A stretch of DNA of 64,000 nucleotides from Saprospiraceae bacterium (GCA_016715405.1 JADKAE010000014.1:62001-126000); one strand, 5' to 3'; counted from the stretch's first letter, positions 47,051 through 59,219 are shown. Notes: a model not told the origin generated them from the letters alone. Program-made: numbers and translations.

Positions 47051-50000
47051 TTACCTCAAAATCACAATTTTCTCCGTTTTACTTCCGGTACCATCGCTGA
47101 TGTAGAGGAAGTAGATACCGGGGGTAACCTCCAATCGCAAAGGCAAACGATGCCATCCGGCTTGTAAATTCCCGTTGTATAATGTCTGCACATTTCGGCC
47201 CAGTCCGTCTTCCAGTTTGATGAGGAGATTGGAAGACTCGGTTATATTCATTTCGAGCGTGAGCAGGTTGTTTGCCGGAATGGGATACAGGCGCATTTCA
47301 GTGACGTGCAAGAGGTTGGTTGTACCTACCAGTATCGATACTACCACATCGGGAAAGTCCGGCTCCGTTTCCCAGTTGCCAACGCTGTCTGCGGCGATAC
47401 TATAAAATTTGTAGGTATAGCCCGGCTTGCCGTCAAATACCACTTCGTTACCAGAGGTGCGCTGATAGAATACGTATGCGCTGTCGTTTTCCGAAACCCA
47501 GATTTCGACGTGGCGCACCTGGCTTTCGCCGTCGAAAGAGGAGACGCTCAGGTTGACCAAGGTATCGGTGGTAGATGCAACGGAGGCGCTCAATTCGCTT
47601 GTAGGCGCTGCCAGATCGAATGTGTTTTTGTGAAGATTGGTAAGTATAGGCTCATTCAGGTCGAACACGATAGAGGCCCGGTTTTCGACCGACTCGTCAT
47701 TTTCGATATCGTCTGAGATTCCAGTCGTGAATGTCACAAAACCTTCTCCTTCGGGCGGGGTCAGGTTGGGAGGCAGGAACCCGCCCAGTGGATCGAATGT
47801 CAAATCCATCGTGGCGGGGTCAAGCGACAAGAACCGCCATTTGACGATTTTTTCTACTTCGTCTAATTCGCCGGTAACCCGCACGATCAGGTTCTTTTCC
47901 GGACGCAAGTCGACGTCTATCCCAAATTCTTTCGACCCCGGGAGAGGAGAAAGAATCGTATCGCCCCAGCCAAACGCGCCAAAGGAGAAGTTGGTTAAAT
48001 CGATTTTACTAAATGTTAGCGTATCCAAAATAACTACCTCTTGTGCGGGCGCGGTAGCCGTATTTTTATTTTCAAATTGGATTTGATAACCCATCCGCGA
48101 CTGAGCCCCGATATAACCTTCGGGAGTATAACCCGGCAAACCATTTTTGGCATTGGGATCCAAATTGAAAACCGGATAATACAAGATATCCAACCAGCCG
48201 ATTTGTCGGAAACCCCGGTAGCAGTCTGCATTCTCCTGTCCGTTTTCCACACCGGAAGTGATAAGGCCCAGAATGCCGGCGTACACATTCCCGCCCGGGG
48301 CCAAAGAAACCCCGCATTCCAATAAATTAGTACCTAAAATCCAAAACCAACTCCTGGTGTCAATATTCTCGTAAGCAGAAGGCGTAGGCGGTTGGTCATT
48401 CAGATAGTCGGATACCACGGCTAATGTGCCGGTAATACAAGGAACGCCGGGAATGAACCCTAACCCTCCTTTTATACATGCCTTAGCAATTGAAAGTGCC
48501 ACACAAGCCTGTACCTCCGCCGATAGGGGCGATTGGTAGAACGGCTCGCTCACCCATACATTCATCGGTACGCTGCCGCCTCCTTGTCCGATCTTTACGC
48601 GCACCATTATATCAAAGCTGGACTTGGCCGGCAATATGGGGAAATAGAAAGTGTACACGCGGCTGTGATTGGGTTTACCAAACAGGGAATCGACGGCAAT
48701 ATAATAACCAAGCGCTTCCAGGTCTTCTTCATAGCCGTTGTCGATAGCCAGCTGCGGCGCTTTGACGTTCAGGTTGAGGAAAGCGATATCGTTGCCGGGT
48801 TCATCGGGAATGGTGACCCACAACAAAACGCCGTGCGCGTCCACGTTGCTCGAATTGCCGAGCTTGATCGTCTGGGGCATCCACCGGTTGACCAGAATGG
48901 TTCCTCCGCCGTTAAAAAGCACGTACGGGGCAGCCTTTTCTCCGGCCACAATTTGGAAAGCGCCGGGTAATACGGTTTCCTGAGGGCCGTTGGCGACAAC
49001 CAGGTCCCAAACGCCGGTTGACTGTCCGTCGAGGTTTAACAACGCCGTCAACGTTTTTTTGGCATCGAAGAGGGTTTGTTCCACTACGATGTCATCAAAA
49101 CCAGCGCGGCGCAACTTGACGATGTGGTTGGCGTTAAACCCGCCGCCGTACACATAAAGCGTGACATAGTCGGTGTTGCCGCCTATGGTGGGAGAGATTC
49201 TGTCAATACCTTTCACTTCTACCTCTTCGCAATAGGTATCGTACATGCCGTTTCCAAATACATTCAGACAAACCGTGTAGACTCCCGGTGTATTGTAGAT
49301 TACGGCTGGATTGACGAGGGCAGATTGTGTGCCGTTGCCAAAATCCCATTGAAAGGTTTCACCTCCATTGCTTTGTTGAAGGAAAGTGAAGGACGACACC
49401 GATTGGGTATAGGTAAAGCGGGCGCCGATATCTGTAATGTTTGTGGCGACAGACTCTTCCTTGTACATCAGGTGGCCTGTATAGCCGTTTCCGGTGAGGT
49501 CGGTGACTTCACCAAATGGGGAAACGGCGTTAAAATTGTAGTAGGCTTCAAGTCCTTCTTCGTTGCCTGAAAGCCTTGAAAATCTTGCCTGCCTGATTTG
49601 TGAAGGGGTTCTGGCTACATCCCAAAACCTAAGTTCATCTACGCTGCCAAGAAAACCATTAGATACATGACCGGAAAACCCGCCGCCAAGGCTGCCAAGA
49701 AACCACATCGCACTTGATGGGGGAAGGTCGCCGGTGGCAGTCGCAGAAGCGATAACCTGACCATTTAGGAGAAGCTTAAAGTTATTGGCGCTTCCATCAT
49801 TTGCATAAGTGACGGCGAGGTGATTCCAGTAATCGGAAACCAGGTTTTTTTGCCCGATGATAGCGTAGGCGCCCGTACTGGTATATATCCCGGCTATTAC
49901 CTGGTTGGTCGGGGTAGCCCATATTTGGAAGGATACAGGGTTATAAGCATTCCATGTATTTGTTTTCAATTGAGTAATTATTTTTTATCCGCTGTGATCG

Positions 50001-51577
50001 CTTCGGGTTTAAGCCACAATTCAATAGTCAGTGCGTTTCGGTAAGGTTATCGGCAACTTCAGCGCCTATGATCATATTGTCAAAACGGGAGAGTCCGCTT
50101 CCATCTCCCGGATTGGGTATGATCCTCATGCGAAGCGCCTGGTCTACTTGCCCGGTATCACGCTGATTCAGATTGACCCGGCGATACCATATCTCATTAT
50201 CTGAAAAAGAACCCGTTGCGAGCCATTCTATACCGCCTTCTACGACCATATGCACATAACCTTCCGGCGATACCGCTATTTTGGGGCGACGGGTACTGGT
50301 GAAGCTATGACTGCCGTAGTAATTGGGCGCCGATACTACGCCATCCGGGGAGATTTGACCCAGCGTTGGCCCTGTAGAGAGGATGATCGCGCCATCATCA
50401 AGTGGGTTGATAGCCAGTTGGGGTTCAATTCCCGAATCGATGAACCTTGCGCCGGCGGGAGTGTATTCTACCGGTTCCGCCAGGAACCCGTTCCCGTTTA
50501 CGTTGTAATTGACAAACAGCTTGTCGTTATTTGTATTAAAAACGACATAGACGCGGTCGCCTTTGGCGGCCACGGTTTCCAGGCCGGCGTGGATATTATG
50601 TACCGAGCCGGATACTTTAATGGCAGGCGACATGTCGGCGCCTCCATTGGTGGAGTGATTCAAAAAGACGGTTGCCTGGTTGGCCTCATCAAACCCGGTC
50701 CAGATAACCCAAACCTGGTTGCCGTCGGCGGATATTTTTGGAAAATACCCGTTACTGCTACTCAGGGGAAAGAAAGGATGGTGCAGTCCGCTGGCAGCAG
50801 GTATGGAAATGACCTGGTCGGAAAAGGTATAGCCGCCGTCATTTGAACTCAGAAAATGGTATAGGAAGTCGTAGTTGGCCCAGTAGCCGACAGACTCGAA
50901 GTATATCAGATAAACATAGTTGCCCTCGATGGCGATATTCGCAAAATCGCTGAAAATGCCGGTCTGATCCTGCAAAACGGGTATCGTGTCAAATGATGCG
51001 CCGTTGTCGGCTGATTTCAGTAAGATCAGCGTCTTTTTAACTCCGCAATACCAGCAATCGTGCGTAAAGCTGATGCCTACGTTACTACCCTGAGCTGAAA
51101 TGTGCACATTGTATAAATCTTGCGCTGTAGTAGAATACAGTACTTTTGGCTGTTCAAAACTCTGGCCGCCGTTTGTCGACCTGAAATACACCAGTTCTTT
51201 GGCTGAGCCTGAATTCCAGTTTACCACAATATGTACGTAATTGCCAGAAACCGCAATCCTGTTGTAAGTATTGCTATAGTCGAGAGTCCCTTCGAACAAC
51301 AATTTTGCTATCCCAGCTCGCCATCGTTTGAAGAACGGCGGTAATACAGTTCGTAGTTATTCCAATCCGTTGCCGGAGCATGCGTAAGCCAAAGGGCATG
51401 CACCTCATTGCCGGCTGCGGCAATTTCGGGATGCCAATCCTGTAAATGTGTAGTGATTTCTCCTTCTCCTTCATAAAGATTCCGAATCCAATTGTAATTG
51501 TCCTGGCCTGCTGCAATGGAAGGAAGTAGCAGCGCTGTCACTAAGACCGCCAGCATCGGATGAATTGCCTTCCTCAT
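47051..51577 (-). CDS. Very large T9SS-secreted protein: BNR-like propeller, LamG, PKD, sorting domain (frame breaks)
   Basis: About 1,500 residues, restored at indels near 51305, 50030 and 49980. Signal peptide MLAVLVTALLLPSIAAGQ. Next comes a sialidase/BNR-like propeller with repeated Ser/Thr-Asn-Gly-Gly turns (YFRSTNGGQSFEQP, LLKSADNGASFDT, SSNDGGYTF). A LamG domain follows (DNLTET-LTIELWLKPE, then NHLAVTYANDG and LDELRFWDVA-like). Then come a PKD-type domain (FQWDFGNGTQSALVNPAV), a repeat region with DPNAKNGLPGYTPEGYI, and a type A sorting domain (LYPIPANNLLTLEMN...PGIYFLYISDG). Surface-exposed glycan or adhesion role is inferred; no catalytic sialidase residues could be confirmed. Confidence 0.8.
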
Positions 51578-51712
51578 GATGATTTGATTTTAAAAAATGA
51601 AGAAAGGCTCCCCGCTAAATATCACTCTTGGTGGGAAGTCAGGCCTATTTCACAGTAAGTGCAAGACCATCCCCAATTAACCTTATATACATAGATTAAT
51701 CAATGATAATTA

Positions 51713-53901
51713 TCATTCTTTTATCCACGTTCCATATCCTTTCACGCCATTTATATTCATTTCAAAAATATACATGCCGGCAGGCCATGAGCCAGTGTCG
51801 ATGTAGGTATCTGTTATATGGCTTGTTGAAATTTGTTCGATTCTTCGCCCAAAGGAATCGTAAATAGTTAAAATGCTGTTTTCCAGGCTATTTTTAGTGC
51901 GAATTTGTACCTGGTTTTTACCGGGGTTGGGAAACAATATCATTGCAAGGTTTAATGCTGGTTGGTTTATCCCCGTGATAGTCAACGGAATACACTCCGA
52001 TCGTAGGCTGCATCCTGTAGCAGAAGTAATTTGCACCGAGTAGCTGCCGCTTGATTCGGGCGTAAAACTCTGATCCGTGGCCCCTGAGATGGCTATGTCA
52101 CCTTGCCCGCAGTCAATCCATTGATAAGTTGCACCGGTTTCCTGGGCAACAAGTGTATTGCCCTGTACCTCGACTGCTGTGCTGGGCCCGTTGATGATGA
52201 GGTGGGTGGTAATCGTGCTGTCGCATCCGTACATATCGGTCAATACTTCTACCAGTGTGGTGCTTGCTTCGTAAAGTTGGCCGTTATACTGCACAGGCGT
52301 GCAAGATACCAGTGTAGTTGTAAGGAAGGTGGGATTATATACGGTTAGGTTGATGAATAACAGACTGTCGCAGCCTTTGGCATTGACCATTTTTTGAGTG
52401 TACATCCCCGTTTGTTCATAGGTCTGGTTGTTAATAGTAAAAGGTCCGCAAGTTTTTATGACCAGTGATTGCTGGGTAGGTGTACATGGTTGCAATTTTA
52501 GAATAAAAGCGTCGAGGCTGAAGTTGGCGGATTGAATGGGGACTGTGCTATTGAAATAAATGGTGCCGGCAAAAGCCCCCGTTACATAGACGTAGTCGTT
52601 TTCGTCGACAGCCAGCCCCCTGCCCGAGTCAAAACCGGTAAATCCGTGTCGTCGGGCATATTGGTATTGGCCTTCGGCGTCCAACTTTAACAGAAAAATA
52701 TCGTAATAAGCCGAGCCATAAATAAAACTCTCTCCCGCGCCCGGGTCAAAATCTACAATGCCATAGACATAACCGGTGACATAAACGCTATGATCGGCGC
52801 CCACTGTGATTTTTCCGGCGCTGGCTCTGTTATTTAAAGAGCTCAATTTGCGAAGCCAGATTGGCGTACCGTCCTGTTGCAGCTTGAATATATAAGCGCC
52901 GTACTCGCCCGTGGTGCTGAGATTATAGTCCGTATCCCCAGGGTGAAAAGACACCGTGTGGCTGAATTCTCCGACGAGATAAATATTTCCCTGTTCGTCG
53001 GCGGTTACGCCACGGCCCACATCCCAAGCTGTGCCGCCGAATTGTTTTAACCAATACAAAGCACCAGAATCATTCATAGATAAGGCAAAACGTCAAATTG
53101 CCCCGCCGATGTGAGTAATAGCCCATCAAAGTCAACGTTTGCGGAAAAACGGCCGGTGAGGGCAATACCTTGTCGGGCAGCGAACAGATGCCATAACCGG
53201 CATCGTCGCCGGTACCTCCAAAGGTTTGAACTAAAAGGAATTGCCCGGAGGAGTCTAATTTAAGTATAAAAATATCAGTTAAACCCTGAGAATTAGACCA
53301 GGATTCTCCAGGGCCCGGATCAAAGTCGGTAAGACCGCTAAAATGCCCTGTCACCCACAAATTGCCACCTGCATCCCGGCATATGCCAAACCCCTGGTCG
53401 TTGGAAGGCGAGCCAATCTGCCGGGCCCATACCAACTGGCCTTGTGGGTCGATTTTGGCAACGAAAATGTCATAATCGCCAACGGCAGTTAATTCAAAGA
53501 CGCCAGGGCCGGGGTCGAAATCGACTATTTGTTGGAAAGTACCGGTGATGTAGCTATTTCCAGCGCCATCCATCACTACGTCGTAAGCAACCTCGTCGCC
53601 GACGCCGCCTATTTGAAGTGCCCAAATATAATTTCCCTGAGGGTCGAGCTTTGAGATGAAGATATCCGACTCGCCATTTGAGTTAAGCTGTTGTACTTGC
53701 GTGGCGTCCGTCCCGGGTCCATATCCACATATTGTTCAAAAGACCCCACCGTAATCATATTGCCCTGCGCATCTATTTTGATCGCCTGCCCGATATCTGA
53801 ATTGAGGCCCCGGAAGGCGCCGACCCAGTCGAAAGCGAGTTGTTGGGAGTGGATAGTCATAGCGACTATACACGAGTAAGCTATCGAAATAGTTTTTTCA
53901 T
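51713..53901 (-). CDS. T9SS-secreted SBBP-type beta-propeller protein (frame breaks)
   Basis: About 728 residues, restored at indels near 53895, 53700 and 53080. The signal peptide appears once an A is added (MKKTISIAYSCIVAMTIHSQ). It has at least six propeller blades with the SBBP pattern (DAGGNLWVTGHFSGLTDFDPG, DEQGNIYLVGEFSHTVSFHPG, DENDYVYVTGAFAGTIYF). Two Cys-containing beta domains (CGPFTINNQTYEQTGMY and relatives) follow. A type A sorting domain ends it (LFPNPGKNQVQIRTK...PAGMYIFEMNING). It starts two bases after the lipoprotein gene's stop, so the two probably form an operon. Confidence 0.82.
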
Positions 53902-53903
53902 AA

Positions 53904-55126
53904 TTAATAAGAAGTAAATAGTTGCTGGTATTTTCCTTTGCTCAGTTCCGTATTAAACGCTTGCCCAATTTGATGGATGATCTTGTCATACTGCTCATTA
54001 TCAGGGTCATAAATATTTTTCATAAATACTAAGTTGTTCTCTTCCTGCTGATACCACAACGCGAATTTTAATTCGCCGTAAGCAATGTTAATTTCATTGG
54101 TACTGTATTCGCTGCCGGGTAGTATATTCTCTTTTGAAAGATTGAGTTGGTTTAAAATAAAATCGGCAAAAGCTTGCTGCATGTCGATATGCACTGGAGC
54201 AAGCGAGTAGACTTTATCTTCGTCGATAAATTCACCCTGCCAATAAGGCAAGCGCTCGAATTGGCGCAATTGCAGGCGGTATTCTCCGTCAGTTCCTTGT
54301 TTCCATTCGAAATAGGTATCAAACCACTCGCGGGTGATGTAGTTGGGGTCCCGCATCCGGGTTTTGGTATGGTCGAATGGGAGCGTGTATCCTTTGTCGT
54401 CTACATAATTGTAAGGAACCATCGCATAATGGCTCACCACTTTGTTTTTGTCATTGTCCCAATACGTGATATTGCCATCAAAAACGATCCACTTTTGTCG
54501 GGCGAAAAAGCGATGGCGCCCCGGTGGTTACCCATGAAGTAGTATTCGTCGATGGATTGGTTATTTTGGTTAAACCGGTACATGCGCAGGTCGGGAATGT
54601 GCAATACTACGTGCTGACTGATCATGAGGTAATCGCCGCCGCCGATTGTATCCACGCTATCTCCGGGCTCCCCCATGAATACCTGGGAAGCCTTCGCCGG
54701 TTGTCCATCCTCGGCATCCAACATTTGCATGCCGGCAAAATCGGTGCTCTGTTCGTCCACAGGGATGAGAACCGCTTTGCCGTCTTTTTCCGATATCAGG
54801 TACATACTTTGACTGCCTGCGAGTAGCGTGGGCGTGGGCGCCCCGCCGAGGATGTAAACCCGCCACAAGTGCGAAAAACCGGTATTGGACTGTAAGGCCT
54901 CAGGAAATACCACGGGTTCGTTTTGGTACAAGATCTGATACCGCAGGTAGGAGTGCGTTACCCGCCGGCCCACGTTCATGTTGAAATATTTGCTGTGGTG
55001 GGTTTCCATTTGAATGGTAAAAGGCCCGTGTAACACGGTTTTGATTTCTACAGTGGGTTTACCGCCGCAGCCGAGGAAGGAGAAGATGCTTAGCCAGCCC
55101 ATAAATTGAAGGATTAAGATACGCAT
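53904..55126 (-). CDS. Large lipoprotein of unknown function (one frame break)
   Basis: About 405 residues joined across an indel near 54437, where AFSPDKSKWIVFDGN reads on into ITYWDNDKNKVVSHY. Lipobox SFLGC follows MRILILQFMGWLSIF. The body is beta-rich (THSYLRYQILYQNEPVVF, SMYLISEKDGKAVLIP, DEYYFMGNHRGAIAF) and ends helical (AQQAFADFILNQL-like, KIIHQIGQAFNTEL). WD/PD40-like strands suggest a propeller. It is encoded two bases upstream of the SBBP protein, which hints at a shared envelope role. No enzyme motif is seen. Confidence 0.65.
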
Positions 55127-55135
55127 AGGGTTTTT

Positions 55136-55195
55136 GAATTACGAATTACGAAATTACGAATTACGAATGGTTCAATTCGTAATTCGTAATTCGTC
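55136..55195. repeat. GAATTACGAATTACGAAATT / ATTCGTAATT word hairpin
   Basis: ACGAATT words on the left (55136-55168) face AATTCGT words on the right (55173-55195). Same word family as 21467-21594. It follows the TonB receptor stop at 55211 on the minus strand. Confidence 0.7.
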
Positions 55196-55210
55196 AATCG
55201 CAATTATACC

Positions 55211-57651
55211 TCAAATTCCCACCACCAACCCCAACAGCACGTTCGTGCCGGCTTGCGGATACAGCCCCCGATCCACCAGCGTCTGCTCGCCGAGGATGTA
55301 TCGGTACGACCAGCCGTTGGTCTCAATCTGTGCGTTGAAGATATTCTGCACCAACAGTGTTAGCCCCAATTCGCGAATCAGCGGGGCTGCAGGCGGTAAC
55401 GCAGGCGGAAGTCGCTGAAAAAGTAGGGGTCCAGCGTATTTTGCTCGTCGGAGGAGTTGTCGAGGTATTGTTTGCCGACGTATTTGGCCAGCAGGGCGAG
55501 TTGCAGGTCGTGGCGCTGCGCGGCTTTTCTGCCGGCAAACGGCGAGTAAGCCAGTTCGGCGCCGGCCACGAGCGCAGGTGAAAATGCAAGTTCGGACTGG
55601 CTGTAGCGGACTTCCCGCTGCGACACCCAGTTGAAGTCGGCGTCGTAAACGTCCACGTATTCGGTGAAGGCTTCGACGATGTTGCGGCTCAGGGTGGCAT
55701 TGGCGTCGAGGCGCAATTGGGGCGTCATTTGCCAGCCACCGGTTACTTCCAGCCCGAGCCGGTAGGAGCGATCGATATTGACCCGCTTGTATTCGCCCAC
55801 GTCGTTGAGCTGGCCGTTGAGGGCCAGTTGGTCGCGGTAGTACATGTGGTAGGCATTGACGCCCAGGGCCGCTTTGGGGCCCGACCGGCGGTAGCCGATT
55901 TCGGTGTTGTAGAGACGCTCGGGGCGGGGACGATTAGCCGGCGTATTTTCGGTGTAGTCGTTGCGGTTGGGCTCACGGTTGGCCACGGCAAAGGAGGCAT
56001 AAGCCGATGCCCGCTCGTTGATCTGCCAGCTGAGACCGGCTTTGGGATTGAAAAAGTGGAGCTGGTCGGTTTGGTCTACTACCTGTAATTCATTGTCAAT
56101 ACCCTGGAAAATGTAGTCTACCATGCGATATTGCAAGTCGAGGAAGGCGTTGAAAGCCTTGCTCAGTTGGTAGTTCATTTTATAATACATATTAAAATCG
56201 CCTTTCCGCGCGTCGTTGTCGTAGTAGCGGTGGCCGGGTTCGCCAAGACCCGCTGTTCTGGCCCAGATTACCTCTCCGAAGTGCTTGCCTTCGTAAATGC
56301 TATAGCCGCCGCCCAAGGTAGCCTGCCAACGGGCGTTAGGCTCATAGTTCAGCGCATAAACCACCCCGTAAAAGTGGTTGTCGAGCCAGCGGCGGCGCAC
56401 CAGATCGGAAGTCGTTATGGTGGAGTCTCCGATAACAAAATTAGGCAGTTGGTAGTCGGCTAAGTCCTCTTCTGCTTTGTACTGCTCGTAGTATCCCTCG
56501 CCGCGGGTGTAGTGCAGCGTAGTATTAAAGCGCCAGTGGCGGCCCAGTTCCTGGTTGTACAGCCATTGGTAATGCGTTTGCCTGTAGTTGTCGACTTCGT
56601 TTTCGTAAGGCTCGCCGGGTTTTTCCGTGCCTGCCGAGTTGTAGGTGCGCAGCTCGGGGTCGTCTACATAATCGGCGGGTACGCCGTTCCAGGCCTGGTA
56701 AGTGACTTCGTGCCCCGAAAATACGTTAAAACGCAAGGAGGCTTTCGGCGCCAGATACACCCCCGAGAAATAGTACGATTGCAAGTCGGCGCTCGCCCGG
56801 TCGATAAAACCGCTGGACGTGACGCGCGACAACCTGCCGTCGAGGGCAAAGCGGTTTTTCAGCAGCCCGCTGCCAAATTGTATGTTGCGCTTAAAGGTGT
56901 TAAATGACCCGAAGGAGGTATTGAGGGTGGCGTACGCCTCTTTTTGCACACTCGACGTATTGAGGTTGATGGTGGCCCCAAAAGCCCCGGCGCCGTTAGT
57001 GGAAGCGCCCACGCCGCGCTGGATTTGCACGTCCTGCGCCGAACTGGCTATGTCGGGCAGGTCGACCCAATACACGCTTTGCGATTCGGCGTCGTTGAGC
57101 GGAATGCCGTTGATGGTTACGTTGATGCGGGTGGGGTCCGTGCCGCGAATGCGGATGCCGGTATAGCCGATGCCCGTGCCGGCATCGGAGGTTACCACGG
57201 CCGAAGGAGTCATTTGCAGCAAGTAGGGCACATCCTGGCCGAGGTTGTTGCGTTCCAGCTTTTCTTTGGATAAGTTGGTGTACGTCATCGGCGTATAGGC
57301 CCCGGCCCGGGTGGCCGTGACCACCAGGTTGTCGATGCGAATAGAACGGGAGAGGAGTGTAAATTGCACGGTGGCCGGTCCGCCGGCAGCTACGGTCACT
57401 TCTTTTTGGGCCGTTTCATAACCAATGAAAGAGGCTTGTAGCTTGTAGGCGCCCGCTTCCAGTCCCGGCACCGCAAAACGCCCCGTTTCGTCGGCTACCG
57501 CCCCGGTTCGCGTGTCGAGCACCCATACGTTGGCGCCCGGCAGCGGCGCGCCGTTTTCATCGGTGATAATTCCTGTAATTGATATTTGTGCAGCAAGAGA
57601 TTGCCACAACAAAAAGAAAAGAAAAACAAGCCATGTACCCCTGTTTTGCAT
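55211..57651 (-). CDS. TonB-dependent outer-membrane receptor under TPP riboswitch control (one frame break)
   Basis: About 813 residues from ATG 57651 (MQNRGTWLVFLFFLLWQSLAAQ), chosen because it gives a signal peptide; the open frame upstream is riboswitch leader. A carboxypeptidase-like beta domain (ISITGIITDENGAPLPGANVWVLD) precedes the plug (PSAVVTSDAGTGIGYTGIRIRG, then QDVQIQRGVGASTNGAGAFG) and a 22-strand-type barrel. An indel near 55381 splits the final strands; restored, it ends GLVVGI. The leader carries a TPP aptamer, so the cargo is predicted to be thiamine, its phosphates or a precursor. No PnuT-like inner-membrane partner lies downstream. Confidence 0.9.
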
Positions 57652-57699
57652 TGCGCTAGGTATTAAACGGTGAACGAATCCACCATTCATGGGGCGGAA

Positions 57700-57814
57700 T
57701 GGTTGTTGTCGGTTGTCAGTTATCGGTTGTCGGTTAGATTCCAGCCTGTTTCGAGTTTCAGGTTGATAGTTATTCCTGAAACAGACTGAACCGACAACCG
57801 ACAACGGACAACGG
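57700..57814 (-). repeat. GTTGTCGGTTGTCGG long hairpin in the riboswitch leader
   Basis: On the minus strand, GTTGTCGGTTGTCGGTTCAG and CTGTTTCAGG are followed by CCTGAAACTCGAAACAGGCTGG and CCGACAACCGATAACTGACAACC. This gives a stem of roughly 40 bp between the aptamer and the start codon. It is the only tandem-word hairpin here not at a gene 3' end. It may be the riboswitch expression platform (a terminator), though no T-tract is obvious. Confidence 0.6.
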
Positions 57815-57930
57815 CCTTTTCCCTTCCCGGCATTACCCGGGCAGGTTCCTGTTCCACAAACACTGGGAACAAAGGGTATGATCTCAGACTGCGGCCCGGA
57901 CATTACCGGTGCCCACAGACACCCCATTGA
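57813..57930 (-). ncRNA. TPP (thi-box) riboswitch
   Basis: On the minus strand, the conserved pieces occur in order: GGGGTGTC, GTCTGAGATCATACCCTTTG, a variable GTTCCCAGTG...GGAAC stem, then GGAACCTGCCCGGG, TAATGCCGGG and AAGGGAA. CUGAGA...ACCC and GAACCUG...UAAUGCCGG..AGGGA are the two TPP-binding halves. It sits between a -7 box at 57942 and the TonB receptor start at 57651. Thiamine pyrophosphate binding should reduce receptor expression. Confidence 0.92.
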
Positions 57931-57941
57931 GATATATGGTG

Positions 57942-57949
57942 CAAAGATA
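57942..57949 (-). promoter_or_regulatory. -7 promoter box TATCTTTG for the riboswitch transcript
   Basis: Exact TAnnTTTG match about 12 bases upstream of the aptamer's first conserved bases. Confidence 0.65.
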
Positions 57950-58020
57950 ACAATCGGGTGGGTTTATAGGTTTATGCGACTGAAAGGAGTCCCGTACTGA
58001 CCAAAGGGAAGTCGGGAGGT

Positions 58021-58547
58021 TTATAGGATTAGAACAGCGGTAAGCGATGTTTCGAGCCTTTGCCTGGCGTCGCCGCCAATTTCCACAAAGGGTGCGTCGA
58101 GGGCGATTAATTCCTTTTTATAAAAATCGTATAATTCCTGGCGTTCGCCAATATCGGGATTTTCGCGCAGGGGATCGAAGGCCCAGGGCAGGTCGGGCCG
58201 GCACAGCAGGTGCAGTGCATAGCGATGGGTTTGGCAGGTTTCTTCGATGAGGGGGTGGCAGCGGCCGTATTTGTAAAGGCTCCATATTTTGATGACCAAT
58301 GGATCTGTATCGCAAAAAAGCAGGTAGCGGGCTAGGCGATTATGGTTTTGTTCCCAGCGCAATTGGCCTTGCAAAATGTCGAGCAGGTCGCATTCCTCGT
58401 AAGGGCGGTCTAACAAGGGCAAATAATACCGCGCAAATTCGGGCCCAGGGCGCGCCAAGGCGGCGGGGCCAGGTCGCGAGCCAGCGTACTTTTGCCGGTC
58501 GACTCGGGGCCGGTGATGGCGATGCGGTGTGGGCGATGGGTCTGCAT
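58021..58547 (-). CDS. NadR-like P-loop kinase/ATPase (AAA_28 type, one frame break)
   Basis: About 176 residues. From ATG 58547 the first frame holds RIAITGPESTGKSTLARDL, a Walker A P-loop. An indel near 58470 shifts into ARPGPEFARYYL, then LLDILQGQLRWEQ, LFCDTDPLVIKIWSLYKYG and RPDLPWAFDPLRENP. This is the pattern of the ribosylnicotinamide-kinase-like family found beside PnuC-type transporters. It probably phosphorylates a nucleoside-like or vitamin substrate in the cytosol. It lies just upstream of the TPP riboswitch on the same strand, so a role in thiamine salvage is plausible but unproven. Confidence 0.85.
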
Positions 58548-58591
58548 AAACCTATGGGCGGTTTTTCTGTTTCATTGACAAAAATAAGCCG

Positions 58592-58599
58592 TATTTTTG
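58592..58599 (+). promoter_or_regulatory. -7 promoter box TATTTTTG
   Basis: Exact TAnnTTTG match 33 bases before ATG 58632. Confidence 0.5.
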
Positions 58600-58631
58600 G
58601 GAATCAAAATCAGGTAGCTGCCGGAGGTGTT

Positions 58632-59216
58632 ATGCACGATATTGAACCTTATTACCAGTGGCGCGATCAATATATCGCGTCGGAAGACAAGCGGTCTCCC
58701 TTTTATGGCAGGGAGTACAACGAATTTTATTTCTCCAATAAGGTATACAACCATTATATTCACCCCCAATGGGATGAATTCGGCTCTGCCACGTTATACC
58801 TAAAGGTGCTGTTTGCCGATTACGAGCAGGGCTGCGCCATCATGGAAATGATCGGCGAATGGAACGATTGCCTGTACAACGACGTGATGTACCTGAAACG
58901 CGAGGTAATCGACCGCATGGTAGACCAGGGCATCTACAAGTTTATTTTGTTGTGTGATAATGTGTTGATTTTCCACGGCTCCGACGATTGTTACTACGAA
59001 GAATGGTACGACGACATCAAGGACGACGACGGCTGGATTTGCCTGGTCAACACACTGCCCCACGTAGAAGAAGAACTCGAAGATATTCGCTTGCAGTATT
59101 ACGTCAATTTCGGCGAGCGGTTTAATGAAATCAACTGGCGGCCGCATACCCCCCAAACGCTTTTCCGCCTCGTGGAGGCACTGGTGAAGGGGGAGGTGCT
59201 GCGGTTGCCGGGGTAA
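58632..59216 (+). CDS. Conserved hypothetical acidic protein
   Basis: 194 residues from ATG 58632 (MHDIEPYYQWRDQYIASED); the open frame upstream covers the -7 box, so longer starts are rejected. Strongly acidic and aromatic: YNEFYFSNKVYNHYIHPQWD, LYLKVLFADYEQGCAIMEMI, FILLCDNVLIFHGSDD, DIKDDDGWICLVNTLPH. No signal peptide. I recall similar stand-alone proteins only as conserved in Bacteroidota, with no function. It is followed by era after a hairpin-bearing gap and may share its transcript. Confidence 0.72.
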   Translation: MHDIEPYYQWRDQYIASEDKRSPFYGREYNEFYFSNKVYNHYIHPQWDEFGSATLYLKVLFADYEQGCAIMEMIGEWNDCLYNDVMYLKREVIDRMVDQGIYKFILLCDNVLIFHGSDDCYYEEWYDDIKDDDGWICLVNTLPHVEEELEDIRLQYYVNFGERFNEINWRPHTPQTLFRLVEALVKGEVLRLPG

Positions 59217-59219
59217 TAT

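Noticed and set aside
57652..57927. 92-residue N-terminal extension of the TonB receptor
   Set aside because: This stretch is the TPP aptamer and following hairpin; the signal peptide begins at 57651.
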